DNA of 12,942 nt from an uncultured Lachnospiraceae bacterium (GTDB lineage Bacteria; Bacillota; Clostridia; Lachnospirales; Lachnospiraceae): contig USJG01000056.1 in assembly GCA_900554925.1 (NCBI GenBank), positions 1 through 12,942 on the forward strand, given 5' to 3'. The notes under the pieces were generated by a model, which was not told where the DNA came from, made no database searches, and worked only from the letters and a program-made list of their open reading frames with translations. This document shows, piece by piece, positions 1 to 6,836 of the stretch. Positions within the stretch are counted from its first letter, which is position 1. Each line of letters begins with the position of its first letter. Position numbers and translations under genes: made by a program.

Positions 1-4
1 TCCC

Positions 5-19
5 GCCCGGAGGGCTTTT
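5..19 (+). terminator. Possible plus-strand terminator at the left edge
   Basis: A short hairpin (GCCC, loop GGA, GGGC) is followed directly by TTTT, as for an intrinsic terminator of a plus-strand gene lying left of the window. The stem is only 4 bp and the left side may be cut by the window edge, so this is weak. It mirrors the pnp terminator on the other side of the palindrome at 16-60, which supports a convergent arrangement. Confidence 0.3.
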
Positions 20-60
20 GTATAACAGGAAAATCCGGAGGAATTTCCTGTTATACAAAA
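16..60. repeat. 45-base near-perfect palindrome
   Basis: Bases 16-32 are the exact reverse complement of 44-60 (17 bp, beginning TTTTGTATAACAGG). Inside this, after an A/A mismatch, 34-36 pair with 40-42, leaving a GGA loop. The T-tract of the pnp terminator (57-61 on the minus strand) and the T-tract of the possible plus-strand terminator (16-19) form its two outer ends. It could be a bidirectional transcription stop, a processing-resistant 3' end, or one copy of a dispersed palindromic repeat. The window alone cannot decide between these. Confidence 0.75.
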
Positions 61-82
61 AGGAGCCCCTCTTCGGGACTCC
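57..82 (-). terminator. Intrinsic terminator of pnp
   Basis: On the minus strand, GGAGTCCC (75-82) pairs with GGGGCTCC (62-69), 8 bp with one G-U, around the loop GAAGA, followed by TTTTT (57-61). It lies about 55 bases after the pnp stop codon and is a standard Rho-independent terminator closing the rpsO-pnp unit. Confidence 0.85.
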
Positions 83-137
83 CAATTCTACAGACGTTTA
101 TAATTTTCACTGTCTGTTCCTGTTATTTTGAATATTG

Positions 138-2228
138 TTACGCCTGTGCAACATCCTTCATGGAAAAGCTCATTCTGCCCATCTTATCCTTGCCAAGGCA
201 TACAACTGTTACTTTATCTCCCAATGTAAGGACATCTTCTACTCTGTTAATTCTCTCCTTCGCAATCTTGGAAATGTGAACCATTCCCTCCTTGCCGGGA
301 GCAAACTCAATGAAGGCGCCAAATTCCTTGATACTTACCACAATACCTTGGAATATCTGTCCTTCCTGATAATCGGTAACAATGGTCTTAATGTATTCAA
401 CAGCCTTATCCATCATAGCTGCATCAGTACCACAGACAGACACATTACCGTCGTCTGTAATATCAATTTTAACACCGGTACGCGCAATGATCTCATTGAT
501 GGTCTTGCCGCGCTGCCCTACTACATCGCCGATCTTTTCAGGATCGATCTGAATAGAAATAATTTTAGGTGTGTAAGGGCCAACCTCAGGTCTGGGCTCT
601 GCAATGGCTTTCTTCATACAATTATCCATAATGAACAGTCTTGCCTCACGACATCTTGCAATGGCACCCTCAACAATAGGTCTTGTAAGGCCATGAATCT
701 TAATATCCATCTGAATAGCTGTAATACCTTCTGTGGTACCTGTTACCTTAAAATCCATATCTCCAAAGAAATCTTCCAGCCCCTGGATATCAGTAAGAAG
801 GACAAAATCATCATCCGTTTCTCCGGTAACCAGACCGCAGGAAATACCTGCAACCATCTTCTTGATAGGAACACCGGCTGCCATCAGAGACATGCAGGAA
901 GCACAGGTGGATGCCATAGAGGTAGAACCGTTGGATTCAAAGGTTTCAGATACGGTACGGATCGCATAAGGAAACTCTTCCTCTGAGGGAAGCACGGGAA
1001 TCAATGCTCTCTCAGCCAGTGCTCCATGACCAATCTCTCTTCTTCCGGGTCCCCTTGAAGGCTTTGTTTCGCCCACGGAATAGGAGGGGAAGTTATAATG
1101 ATGCATATAACGCTTGCTTACCTCATTTTCATCAAGACCGTCAATTTTCTGCTGCTCGGACAAGGGAGCTAATGTACATACATTACAAATCTGGGTTTGT
1201 CCACGTGTAAACATGGCCGAGCCATGTACTCTGGGGATAATGTCAACTTCAGCGGCAAGAGGGCGGATCTGCGTGATCTCGCGGCCGTCCGGACGCTTGT
1301 GATCTTTTAAGATCATCTTGCGCACTGTCTTTTTCTCATACTGGTAAATTGCTTCCCCAAGCACTGCCAGCCATTCTTCATTTTCTGCAAATGCTTCTTC
1401 CAGCTTTTCAGTAATATTCTTAATATTCTCTTCACGAACCTGCTTTTCATCCGTGAATACCGCTTCTTCCATTTCTGCGGGAGGTACAATTTCCTTAATT
1501 GCAGCAAACAGCTCTTCCGGAACTGCACAACTGGTATATTCGTGTTTCTTCTTTCCAACCTCAGCTACTATCTGGTTGATAAATGCAATAATTGTCTGAT
1601 TGATCTCATGGGCCTTGTAAATTGCTTCAATCATCTTATCTTCAGGTATCTCGTTGGCACCTGCTTCAATCATGATCACCTTTTCAGAGGTAGATGCAAC
1701 CGTCAGATTAAGATCGCCCTCTTTCCACTGCTTCTGGGAAGGATTGATCACTAATTCCCCGTCAATCATACCTACCTGGGTCATTGCGCAGGGACCGTCA
1801 AAGGGAATGTCTGAAATACAGGTTGCAATGGCTGCACCAAGCATAGCTACCAGCTCAGGGCGACATTCAGGGTCCACGCTCATAACCATATTGTTTAAAG
1901 TTACATCATTCCTGTAATCTTTCGGAAATAAAGGACGCATAGGTCTGTCGATCACGCGGCTTGTAAGAATGGCATTCTCTGAAGCCTTACCTTCTCTCTT
2001 ATTAAACCCACCCGGAATCTTACCTACTGCGTATAATTTTTCTTCATACTCTACACTAAGGGGGAAGAAATCGATTCCCTCTCTCGGCTTGTCTGATGCG
2101 GTTGCTGTAGATAATACTGTAGTATCACCATAATGCATAAACGCGCATCCATTTGCCTGCTTGCCCACTCTGTCTATATCAACACTGAGTGTACGGCCTG
2201 CAAGTTCCATTGAAAACGTCTTGTACAT
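138..2228 (-). CDS. pnp: Polyribonucleotide nucleotidyltransferase (PNPase)
   Basis: PNPase degrades RNA 3' to 5' by phosphorolysis, releasing nucleoside diphosphates, and works as a homotrimer in mRNA turnover. The 696-residue protein has the full family length. It has two RNase PH-like halves (about 1-225 and 310-545) joined by a helical region, then a KH domain (about 555-615, loop GQRG at 571-574) and a C-terminal S1 domain (about 622-690). The second half carries SNGSTSMAS (432-440), matching the phosphate-binding segment, and FFGDMDF (487-493), whose aspartates match the metal-binding catalytic residues. The start is ATG at 2228 with AGGAG at 2236-2240. It follows rpsO by 153 bases, as in many bacteria, and ends at an intrinsic terminator. 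The structured spacer upstream may control its expression, as PNPase/RNase III do for E. coli pnp; that is inference here. Confidence 0.98.
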   Translation of the reverse strand: MYKTFSMELAGRTLSVDIDRVGKQANGCAFMHYGDTTVLSTATASDKPREGIDFFPLSVEYEEKLYAVGKIPGGFNKREGKASENAILTSRVIDRPMRPLFPKDYRNDVTLNNMVMSVDPECRPELVAMLGAAIATCISDIPFDGPCAMTQVGMIDGELVINPSQKQWKEGDLNLTVASTSEKVIMIEAGANEIPEDKMIEAIYKAHEINQTIIAFINQIVAEVGKKKHEYTSCAVPEELFAAIKEIVPPAEMEEAVFTDEKQVREENIKNITEKLEEAFAENEEWLAVLGEAIYQYEKKTVRKMILKDHKRPDGREITQIRPLAAEVDIIPRVHGSAMFTRGQTQICNVCTLAPLSEQQKIDGLDENEVSKRYMHHYNFPSYSVGETKPSRGPGRREIGHGALAERALIPVLPSEEEFPYAIRTVSETFESNGSTSMASTCASCMSLMAAGVPIKKMVAGISCGLVTGETDDDFVLLTDIQGLEDFFGDMDFKVTGTTEGITAIQMDIKIHGLTRPIVEGAIARCREARLFIMDNCMKKAIAEPRPEVGPYTPKIISIQIDPEKIGDVVGQRGKTINEIIARTGVKIDITDDGNVSVCGTDAAMMDKAVEYIKTIVTDYQEGQIFQGIVVSIKEFGAFIEFAPGKEGMVHISKIAKERINRVEDVLTLGDKVTVVCLGKDKMGRMSFSMKDVAQA

Positions 2229-2254
2229 AATCTTTCTCCTTTTCTTATCTTACC

Positions 2255-2322
2255 AGCCGGCTTTGCCCTGGCAAAGCAGCTAAAATGAATAAACAGAAAC
2301 CGACTTGCAGGGCAAGCCGACT
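2255..2322 (-). promoter_or_regulatory. Structured pnp leader with two alternative folds
   Basis: On the minus-strand RNA two local hairpins are possible. One pairs 2312-2319 with 2301-2308 (8 bp with one G-U, 3-base loop). The other pairs 2270-2277 with 2260-2267 (8 bp, 2-base loop). Alternatively, 2308-2322 pairs with 2255-2270 as a 15-bp duplex with one bulged A and one G-U, enclosing 37 bases. The folds exclude each other. The element lies 14 bases upstream of the pnp Shine-Dalgarno. It could be an RNase III site or a translational control element. The pairing is seen; the role is inferred. Confidence 0.6.
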
Positions 2323-2330
2323 TACTGTTA

Positions 2331-2368
2331 AAAAGGCGGAGTCCGATTGCCTCGGTATGCTCCGCCTT
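2331..2368 (-). terminator. Terminator-like hairpin between rpsO and pnp
   Basis: On the minus strand AAGGCGGAG (2360-2368) pairs perfectly with CTCCGCCTT (2333-2341). An inner CCGA/TCGG helix (2352-2355 with 2343-2346) extends it, and the T-tract TTTTT follows (2331-2335, partly within the stem). It starts 13 bases past the rpsO stop. No clear promoter is seen between it and pnp, so it is probably a partial terminator or a 3'-end stabiliser that sets the ratio of S15 to PNPase message. Confidence 0.75.
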
Positions 2369-2381
2369 AAAACTGCCATTT

Positions 2382-2648
2382 TTACTTTCTAAGTCCCAGT
2401 TTTTCAATCAAAGCACGGTATCTTTCAATATCCTTTTCTTTCAGATAATTAAGAAGACCACGTCTCTGACCTACCATCTTAAACATACCTCTTCTGGAAT
2501 GATTATCCTTGGGATGCTCCTTCAGGTGCTCTGTAAGCTCCTGGATTCTTGCTGATAATACTGCAATCTGTACTTCAGGTGATCCTGTATCTCCCTCACA
2601 TCTTGCATATTCTTTCATAATTGCTGTTTTCTTTTCTTTAGAAATCAT
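2382..2648 (-). CDS. rpsO: 30S ribosomal protein S15
   Basis: S15 is a primary binder of 16S rRNA; it clamps the three-way junction of helices 20/21/22 and starts assembly of the 30S platform. The 88-residue product has the family length and the signature segments GDTGSPEVQIA (19-29), HPKDNHSRRG (45-54) and GQRRGLLNYL (60-69), and ends IEKLGLRK. The start is ATG at 2648, preceded by AGGAGG about 7 bases upstream. It has its own promoter at 2740-2768 and a leader of about 85 bases that can fold into a junction, and it is followed by a terminator-like hairpin and pnp. Autoregulation through the leader is common for this gene; here it is inferred. Confidence 0.98.
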   Translation of the reverse strand: MISKEKKTAIMKEYARCEGDTGSPEVQIAVLSARIQELTEHLKEHPKDNHSRRGMFKMVGQRRGLLNYLKEKDIERYRALIEKLGLRK

Positions 2649-2733
2649 TGTGCTTCCTCCTTATTTTTAAAACGCCTGATGCTAAGAACCGGTCGGAGTG
2701 TCCAAAGCTCTGAGCAACGGCTGAATCTCATAC
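2649..2733 (-). promoter_or_regulatory. rpsO leader, possible S15 autoregulatory RNA
   Basis: The leader predicted from the promoter can fold as a junction: 2718-2722 with 2687-2691 (AGCCG/CGGUU), a small hairpin GCU-CAG-AGC (2707-2715), and 2701-2705 with 2693-2697 (UUGGA/UCCGA, a G-U next to G-C pairs). A three-way junction with adjacent G-U/G-C pairs is the kind of target S15 recognises in 16S rRNA. The GCU hairpin is only 3 bp, and I cannot match the leader to a named leader family, so the specific fold is tentative. Confidence 0.4.
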
Positions 2734-2739
2734 CTGCTT

Positions 2740-2768
2740 ATAATAACATAACTTAACTTTCATGTAAA
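2740..2768 (-). promoter_or_regulatory. rpsO promoter (extended -10)
   Basis: On the minus strand, -35 TTTACA (2763-2768) and -10 TATTAT (2740-2745) are separated by 17 bases, and TG sits one base upstream of the -10, giving an extended -10. The -35 box begins 8 bases after the NlpC/P60 stop codon. Transcription would start near 2733, leaving a leader of about 85 bases. Confidence 0.75.
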
Positions 2769-2776
2769 GGAATTTT

Positions 2777-3838
2777 TTAATCCTGCAGAATTCTTACCAT
2801 CTTATAGGGTGTTCTGTAATTATAATTGGAAATCTTAATACCGGTTTTCGGACTGCTGGCATGGATAACCTGTCCGCCCCCAATATAGATGGCAACGTGA
2901 TTAATAGTTCCCCCTTTTGCATAAAACACTAAATCTCCGGGCGCAAGCTCTGAAGAACTGATGCTTGTCCCCATATTCGCCTGAGCTCTTGAAGAGTGCG
3001 GCAGTGAAACTCCGTATTTAGCAAAAACACTGAGGACAAAACCGGAACAGTCCGCACCGTTTGTAAGACTGGTTCCTCCCCACACATAGGGATTGCCCAA
3101 AAATTGTTTCGCGTACTGGCACAGATCCACACGCACATCAGAAACCCCTTGTCCATACATAAGCTCTGTCATGGTGATGGCAGTATTCAGATCGGATTTT
3201 ACCTCCACATAATCGCTGGATACATAAACCTCTTCATCATCCAGATACACTTTAATCCATCCATCATTCTGAATTTCTACGATATCAAGCATTTCACCTG
3301 AAGCCACCTGGGTCACCACTTCTGCATCCGTGCTGGGAAACTCTCTGATATTCAAACCATCCGCAGTTGCCACTGCAATAGCGGAGGCCAGCTCTTCTCC
3401 CTTCTTTTTCGCTTCAAAACCAGTAAGCAGATATTCTTCCTTGACATATCCTTCGACCTTGCCGGAAGTGATGTAGGCCCATCCGTTCTCAATGCTTACA
3501 ATTTCACAGGCGGCATTTTTAGGAAGTTTACCTGCCAGCTTTCCTGATTCATCAGGTTCTTTCCTGATATTTAAATTATTCTCTTCCACATTGCAAATAC
3601 CAAGATGCGTATAGCCCCAAAGAGCGCCTTCCGCCTTTTTGGCAATTTCTTTATATTCAGTTTCTGTCAGCGGAGAATAATATATGTCTCCTATTCCGGC
3701 AGTCAGCCATTCTATTTTTTCAGTATCTGCGTTCTGTGTATCTGCACTGTTTATTTCAGCCGCTCTTAAGTCCATCGGGCTGCCCAAAAGCAGGGCCATT
3801 GCAAATACGCAGGTACCGTACATCATCTGTTTTTTCAC
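2777..3838 (-). CDS. Secreted SH3b-SH3b-NlpC/P60 cell-wall peptidase
   Basis: Likely an endopeptidase that cuts peptide stems of peptidoglycan outside the membrane. The 353-residue protein begins with a basic and hydrophobic signal peptide (about 1-27, ending RAAE). It then has two bacterial SH3 domains (about 81-137 and 155-212) for wall binding and an NlpC/P60 domain (about 239-353). The triad is visible as Cys264 in GADCSGF, His314 in INHVAIYIG and His326 in VIHASSP. The start is GTG at 3838 with GGAGG six bases upstream; the next ATG codons are 12 bases or more further in, too far from this site. It stands between ribF and rpsO, apart from its neighbours in function, with its own consensus promoter and a WalR-like box. 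No terminator separates it from ribF or rpsO. Substrate bond specificity cannot be read from the sequence. Confidence 0.93.
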   Translation of the reverse strand: MKKQMMYGTCVFAMALLLGSPMDLRAAEINSADTQNADTEKIEWLTAGIGDIYYSPLTETEYKEIAKKAEGALWGYTHLGICNVEENNLNIRKEPDESGKLAGKLPKNAACEIVSIENGWAYITSGKVEGYVKEEYLLTGFEAKKKGEELASAIAVATADGLNIREFPSTDAEVVTQVASGEMLDIVEIQNDGWIKVYLDDEEVYVSSDYVEVKSDLNTAITMTELMYGQGVSDVRVDLCQYAKQFLGNPYVWGGTSLTNGADCSGFVLSVFAKYGVSLPHSSRAQANMGTSISSSELAPGDLVFYAKGGTINHVAIYIGGGQVIHASSPKTGIKISNYNYRTPYKMVRILQD

Positions 3839-3844
3839 GTTGAT

Positions 3845-3849
3845 CCTCC
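3845..3849 (-). promoter_or_regulatory. Ribosome-binding site fixing the GTG start
   Basis: GGAGG on the minus strand ends six bases before the GTG at 3836-3838. This decides for the GTG over the in-frame ATG codons at positions 5 and 6. Confidence 0.85.
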
Positions 3850-3855
3850 AAAGTT

Positions 3856-3872
3856 GTTACAAATTTGTTACA
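3856..3872 (-). promoter_or_regulatory. WalR (YycF)-type box
   Basis: The minus strand reads TGTAAC-AAATT-TGTAAC, an exact fit to the known WalR consensus TGTWAH-N5-TGTWAH. It is part of a larger direct repeat of TTGTTACA on the plus strand (3854-3861 and 3865-3872, 11-base period). It lies about 9 to 25 bases downstream of the predicted transcription start of the NlpC/P60 gene. A site downstream of the start suggests repression when occupied; that is inference, as is the presence of WalR in this organism. Confidence 0.6.
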
Positions 3873-3886
3873 TTTTCAATACGGTC

Positions 3887-3915
3887 ATTATAACAACTTA
3901 CCTTTGATATGTCAA
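3887..3915 (-). promoter_or_regulatory. Consensus promoter of the NlpC/P60 gene
   Basis: On the minus strand, TTGACA (3910-3915), a 17-base spacer and TATAAT (3887-3892) are all exact sigma-A consensus, and a TG one base upstream of the -10 makes it an extended -10. The ribF stop codon TGA (3912-3914) lies within the -35 box. The expected start of transcription is near 3880. Confidence 0.9.
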
Positions 3916-4862
3916 ACAAATCTATCATTTTTCAACTGGAAAATCCCGGCATGAAATTGTTTTCCCTGCGCTATATCCTTTTCCATCTGTGCTTTCAGTT
4001 CTTCCACGCTCCCAAACCGCTGCTCCGGCCGCTTAAACTGTAACAATTCCGTCACAATTTCTCTCCCGTACATATCTTTGTCAAAATCATAAAGATAGGT
4101 TTCCACACTGACGGTATTGGTGTCATTTACTGTTGGCTTTTGTCCGATATTGGTAATCCCCGGATAAGTGCAGCCCCCAAAGCGTACTCTGGAATAATAC
4201 ACTCCCTTAGGTGGCAGAAGCTTCTCCTTATCAGGATAAAGGTTTAAGGTAGGCATGCCCAATTTTCTTCCAAGCCTGTTTCCCTCTTCCACGCGGCCTT
4301 CAAAGCTGTAATATCTCCCAAGGAGCCGGGCCGTCATATCCATATTGCCCTTTTCCACTTCCTCCCTCACATAGGTGGAACTGATTTCCCTGTCCTTATA
4401 GTATACTTTATCTATAATCTGAACCTGGTAACCACATTCCCCGGCAAGTGCCATAAGAAGTTCCTTGTTTCCCAAACCCTTATACCCAAAGGACAGGTCT
4501 TCCCCGGCCACAATATAGCCTGCCCGCATTTTATCTGCAAGGATTTTTCTGACAAACTCCTCCGGCGGCGTAGCGGCTGTCTCTTTATTTAGAGGAAACT
4601 CCACCAGAATATCAATTCCCATATCCTCAAATAACTGTCTTTTTTCAAACCGGGTAGTTAATTCCGCCCCTTTTGCCTGACCAAAAAAGACTGCTGCTGA
4701 AGGATAAAAAGTAAAAACCACTGCGGCCATCTTCTGCTTTTTCATTTCGATAATGTGAGAAAGTAACTCCATATGTCCTTTATGAATACCGTCAAACTTC
4801 CCAATGGCTATGGCTGACTTCTGCTCTATCTGAAATTCTGTCGTATCACAAATGATCTTCAT
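3912..4862 (-). CDS. ribF: Bifunctional riboflavin kinase / FMN adenylyltransferase
   Basis: RibF phosphorylates riboflavin to FMN and then adenylylates FMN to FAD in the cytosol. The 316-residue product has the normal two-domain length. The N-terminal nucleotidyltransferase domain has GKFDGIHKGH (21-30) and the ISSTYVR motif (160-166). The C-terminal riboflavin kinase domain has GMPTLN (202-207), NIGQKPTV (238-245) and the VETYLYDFD segment (253-261) with the expected Glu. The start is ATG at 4862, with AAGGA about nine bases upstream. It follows truB by 35 bases and is the last gene of the rimP operon, as in many Firmicutes. No FMN riboswitch is present in the short upstream gap, so expression most likely follows the operon. 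Confidence 0.97.
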   Translation of the reverse strand: MKIICDTTEFQIEQKSAIAIGKFDGIHKGHMELLSHIIEMKKQKMAAVVFTFYPSAAVFFGQAKGAELTTRFEKRQLFEDMGIDILVEFPLNKETAATPPEEFVRKILADKMRAGYIVAGEDLSFGYKGLGNKELLMALAGECGYQVQIIDKVYYKDREISSTYVREEVEKGNMDMTARLLGRYYSFEGRVEEGNRLGRKLGMPTLNLYPDKEKLLPPKGVYYSRVRFGGCTYPGITNIGQKPTVNDTNTVSVETYLYDFDKDMYGREIVTELLQFKRPEQRFGSVEELKAQMEKDIAQGKQFHAGIFQLKNDRFV

Positions 4863-4897
4863 GCTCTATGTTCCTTATATGAATCTATCCGCGCTGT

Positions 4898-5824
4898 TTA
4901 ATCATTGGCCAAAAACAGCTTGACCGGACAAAATAATCTGCGTTGTTCTGTATAACTGTAAACTCCATAAAAAACCCCTTCATGGCTATACACTCGAAAT
5001 TCCTGCCCGTCTGCTGCTTTCTGTGCCCCCTTCCATAGAAAACCTTTTTCCTGAAAGTCCTCAGCTTTAAGCTGATTTCCGTTTTTCAGCGCTTTCATAC
5101 TCTCTTCTTTTACCCTTAGTGCCGGAAAATTCTCAAACATCTTTTCCACCGGAATCACTGCCTGTGAAAGCTGCCCCTGGTCAGAGAGCTTTTGCAGTTC
5201 CTCCAGTGTATACGCCTGCCCAATCTCAAATTCTCCAACTCTGGTCCTTTGAAGGCCTGCCATCACCCCGCCGCATCCAAGGGCCTGTCCAATATCGTGG
5301 CACAGGGTTCTGATATAAGTGCCTTTGGAACATTCTACTTTGATGGTATATTCAGGATGGGCTTCCTTTAATATTTCCAACTGATAAATGGTAATGGGTC
5401 TGGCCTTTCGTTCTACTTCCTTTCCTTCTCTTGCAAGCTCGTAAAGCTTTTTGCCATTCACCTTAAGAGCGGAATACATAGGAGGAATCTGCATGGAATC
5501 TCCCAGAAAAGAAGCGATCGTCTCCCTGACCTTATCCGGTGCTAAAGCCACCGGCTTTTCCTCAAGCACTGTTCCTGAAATGTCCTGGGTATCTGTAGTG
5601 ATCCCAAGACGCAGCAGCGCAACATACTCCTTGGTGCGGTCAGTCAGCATATCACACAGTCTTGTTCCGTTTCCAAGGCATACAGGAAGAACCCCCACCG
5701 CATCCGGGTCAAGGGTTCCTGTGTGTCCGATCTTTTTCTGTCTGCAAATACCGCGAAGCCTGGCAACCACATCATGGGAGGTGTATCCAGCCTCTTTATA
5801 TACGTTTATAATTCCGTGGTACAT
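4898..5824 (-). CDS. truB: tRNA pseudouridine(55) synthase
   Basis: TruB converts U55 in the T-loop of nearly all tRNAs to pseudouridine. The 308-residue protein has the TruB catalytic motif HTGTLDPDAVGVLPV (34-48) with the nucleophile Asp39, the TKEYVA segment (64-69) and CSKGTYIRTL, followed by a C-terminal RNA-binding extension of the PUA-like type. The start is ATG at 5824. The site upstream is weak (AAAGG, 7-base spacing), so the gene may depend on translation of nrnA 35 bases upstream. It lies between nrnA and ribF, a common Firmicutes order. Confidence 0.97.
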   Translation of the reverse strand: MYHGIINVYKEAGYTSHDVVARLRGICRQKKIGHTGTLDPDAVGVLPVCLGNGTRLCDMLTDRTKEYVALLRLGITTDTQDISGTVLEEKPVALAPDKVRETIASFLGDSMQIPPMYSALKVNGKKLYELAREGKEVERKARPITIYQLEILKEAHPEYTIKVECSKGTYIRTLCHDIGQALGCGGVMAGLQRTRVGEFEIGQAYTLEELQKLSDQGQLSQAVIPVEKMFENFPALRVKEESMKALKNGNQLKAEDFQEKGFLWKGAQKAADGQEFRVYSHEGVFYGVYSYTEQRRLFCPVKLFLAND

Positions 5825-5859
5825 ATATATGCCTTTCGCAAAATTCTGACTCTCTTCCC

Positions 5860-6813
5860 TTAAATCTGCTGCGCAATCTGTGCTGACAGATTATTTACAA
5901 TATCATGGAAAGTTCCCTGCATAGTCACTCCTGCTGCCCTCACATGTCCGCCGCCGCCAAAAAAGGCCGCCACCTTTGCAACGTCTACTTTTCCGTTAGA
6001 CCGCAGGCTTACCTTGTACTCAAGGGTATCCGTCTGATACATAAATATTGCGCATTCCACGCCCTTTGTATTCCTTAACTGATTTACGATCCCCTCCAGA
6101 TCATGAGGCTTTGCCTGATAAAAACTCATGGTCTTCTTATCCACCATGCTGACTACACATTTTCCCTCCATAAAAAGAATACTCTCCAGTAAAGCCCTGC
6201 CCAGAATCTGATTCTGAACATAGGTCTTTTCATAAAAGGTTTCGTCAATCAGTTTGGAAAAATCAAATCCGTAAGCAACCAGCTCCGCTGCTGTCTTAAG
6301 CGTTTCCGGTGAAGTATTGGAATACTGGAACACGCCTGTATCATGGACGATACCCATATACAGTGCTTTGGCTATTTCTGCGTCCAGCATTGACTTATCC
6401 CCAATCACCTGATAAACCAGCTCACTGGAAGAGCTTGCATCAGGAACGATATAATTAACATCCCCGCTGCCGCTGTTGCTTATATGATGATCAATATTGA
6501 TGGTCTTTTTAGCCTTGTCAAAATATTTTTCAGCTTCACCAGTTCTTCCCTTTCCAGCGTCCACTACGATAAACACGTCAAAGGCATCCACATCCGTAGA
6601 AAAGTCTGTATGTATCTCATCTATTCCTTTCAGGCAGTTAAAAACATCTGCCGGCTCCTCCAGCATCACCTGTACTGTGGCCATAGGGCATGCCTTTTTC
6701 AGGTACAGGTAGAGCCCCATGGCTGACCCGATGCAATCGCCATCGGGCCTTACATGGCCGCTGATGCCAATGGTCGCAGCATTTTTTACCTCTTCATAAA
6801 TATTCATAACCAT
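5860..6813 (-). CDS. nrnA: DHH/DHHA1 phosphoesterase NrnA (nano-RNase / pAp phosphatase)
   Basis: NrnA-family enzymes degrade 2-5 base RNAs to mononucleotides and, in characterised members, dephosphorylate 3'-phosphoadenosine 5'-phosphate. The 317-residue protein shows the DHH motifs GHVRPDGDCIGS (19-30), VVDAGKGR with Asp85 (83-90), IDHH (107-110) and HDTG with Asp158 (157-160). The DHHA1 domain has GGGGHVRAAG (286-295). The start is uncertain by two codons: the ATG at 6813 is four bases after a GGAG, while the in-frame ATG at 6807 is ten bases away. It lies 23 bases after rbfA, the usual place for this gene in Clostridia. Some relatives act on cyclic dinucleotides, but the short single-unit form fits NrnA. 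Confidence 0.93.
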   Translation of the reverse strand: MVMNIYEEVKNAATIGISGHVRPDGDCIGSAMGLYLYLKKACPMATVQVMLEEPADVFNCLKGIDEIHTDFSTDVDAFDVFIVVDAGKGRTGEAEKYFDKAKKTINIDHHISNSGSGDVNYIVPDASSSSELVYQVIGDKSMLDAEIAKALYMGIVHDTGVFQYSNTSPETLKTAAELVAYGFDFSKLIDETFYEKTYVQNQILGRALLESILFMEGKCVVSMVDKKTMSFYQAKPHDLEGIVNQLRNTKGVECAIFMYQTDTLEYKVSLRSNGKVDVAKVAAFFGGGGHVRAAGVTMQGTFHDIVNNLSAQIAQQI

Positions 6814-6836
6814 CGAACTCCGTTTGCTTACATAAA

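Noticed and set aside
135..986. 283-codon open frame on the plus strand
   Set aside because: It is fully antisense to pnp, has no recognisable domain or ribosome-binding site, and pnp is beyond doubt.
2287..2315. Possible separate pnp promoter (TTGCCC, 17 bases, TTATTC)
   Set aside because: Both boxes are poor matches and fall within the structured spacer; not enough to call a promoter.
4863..4897. FMN riboswitch before ribF
   Set aside because: The gap to truB is only 35 bases, too short for the aptamer, and none of its conserved segments is seen.
5451..5849. 132-codon open frame on the plus strand
   Set aside because: Antisense to truB, with no family signature; a shadow of truB codon use.
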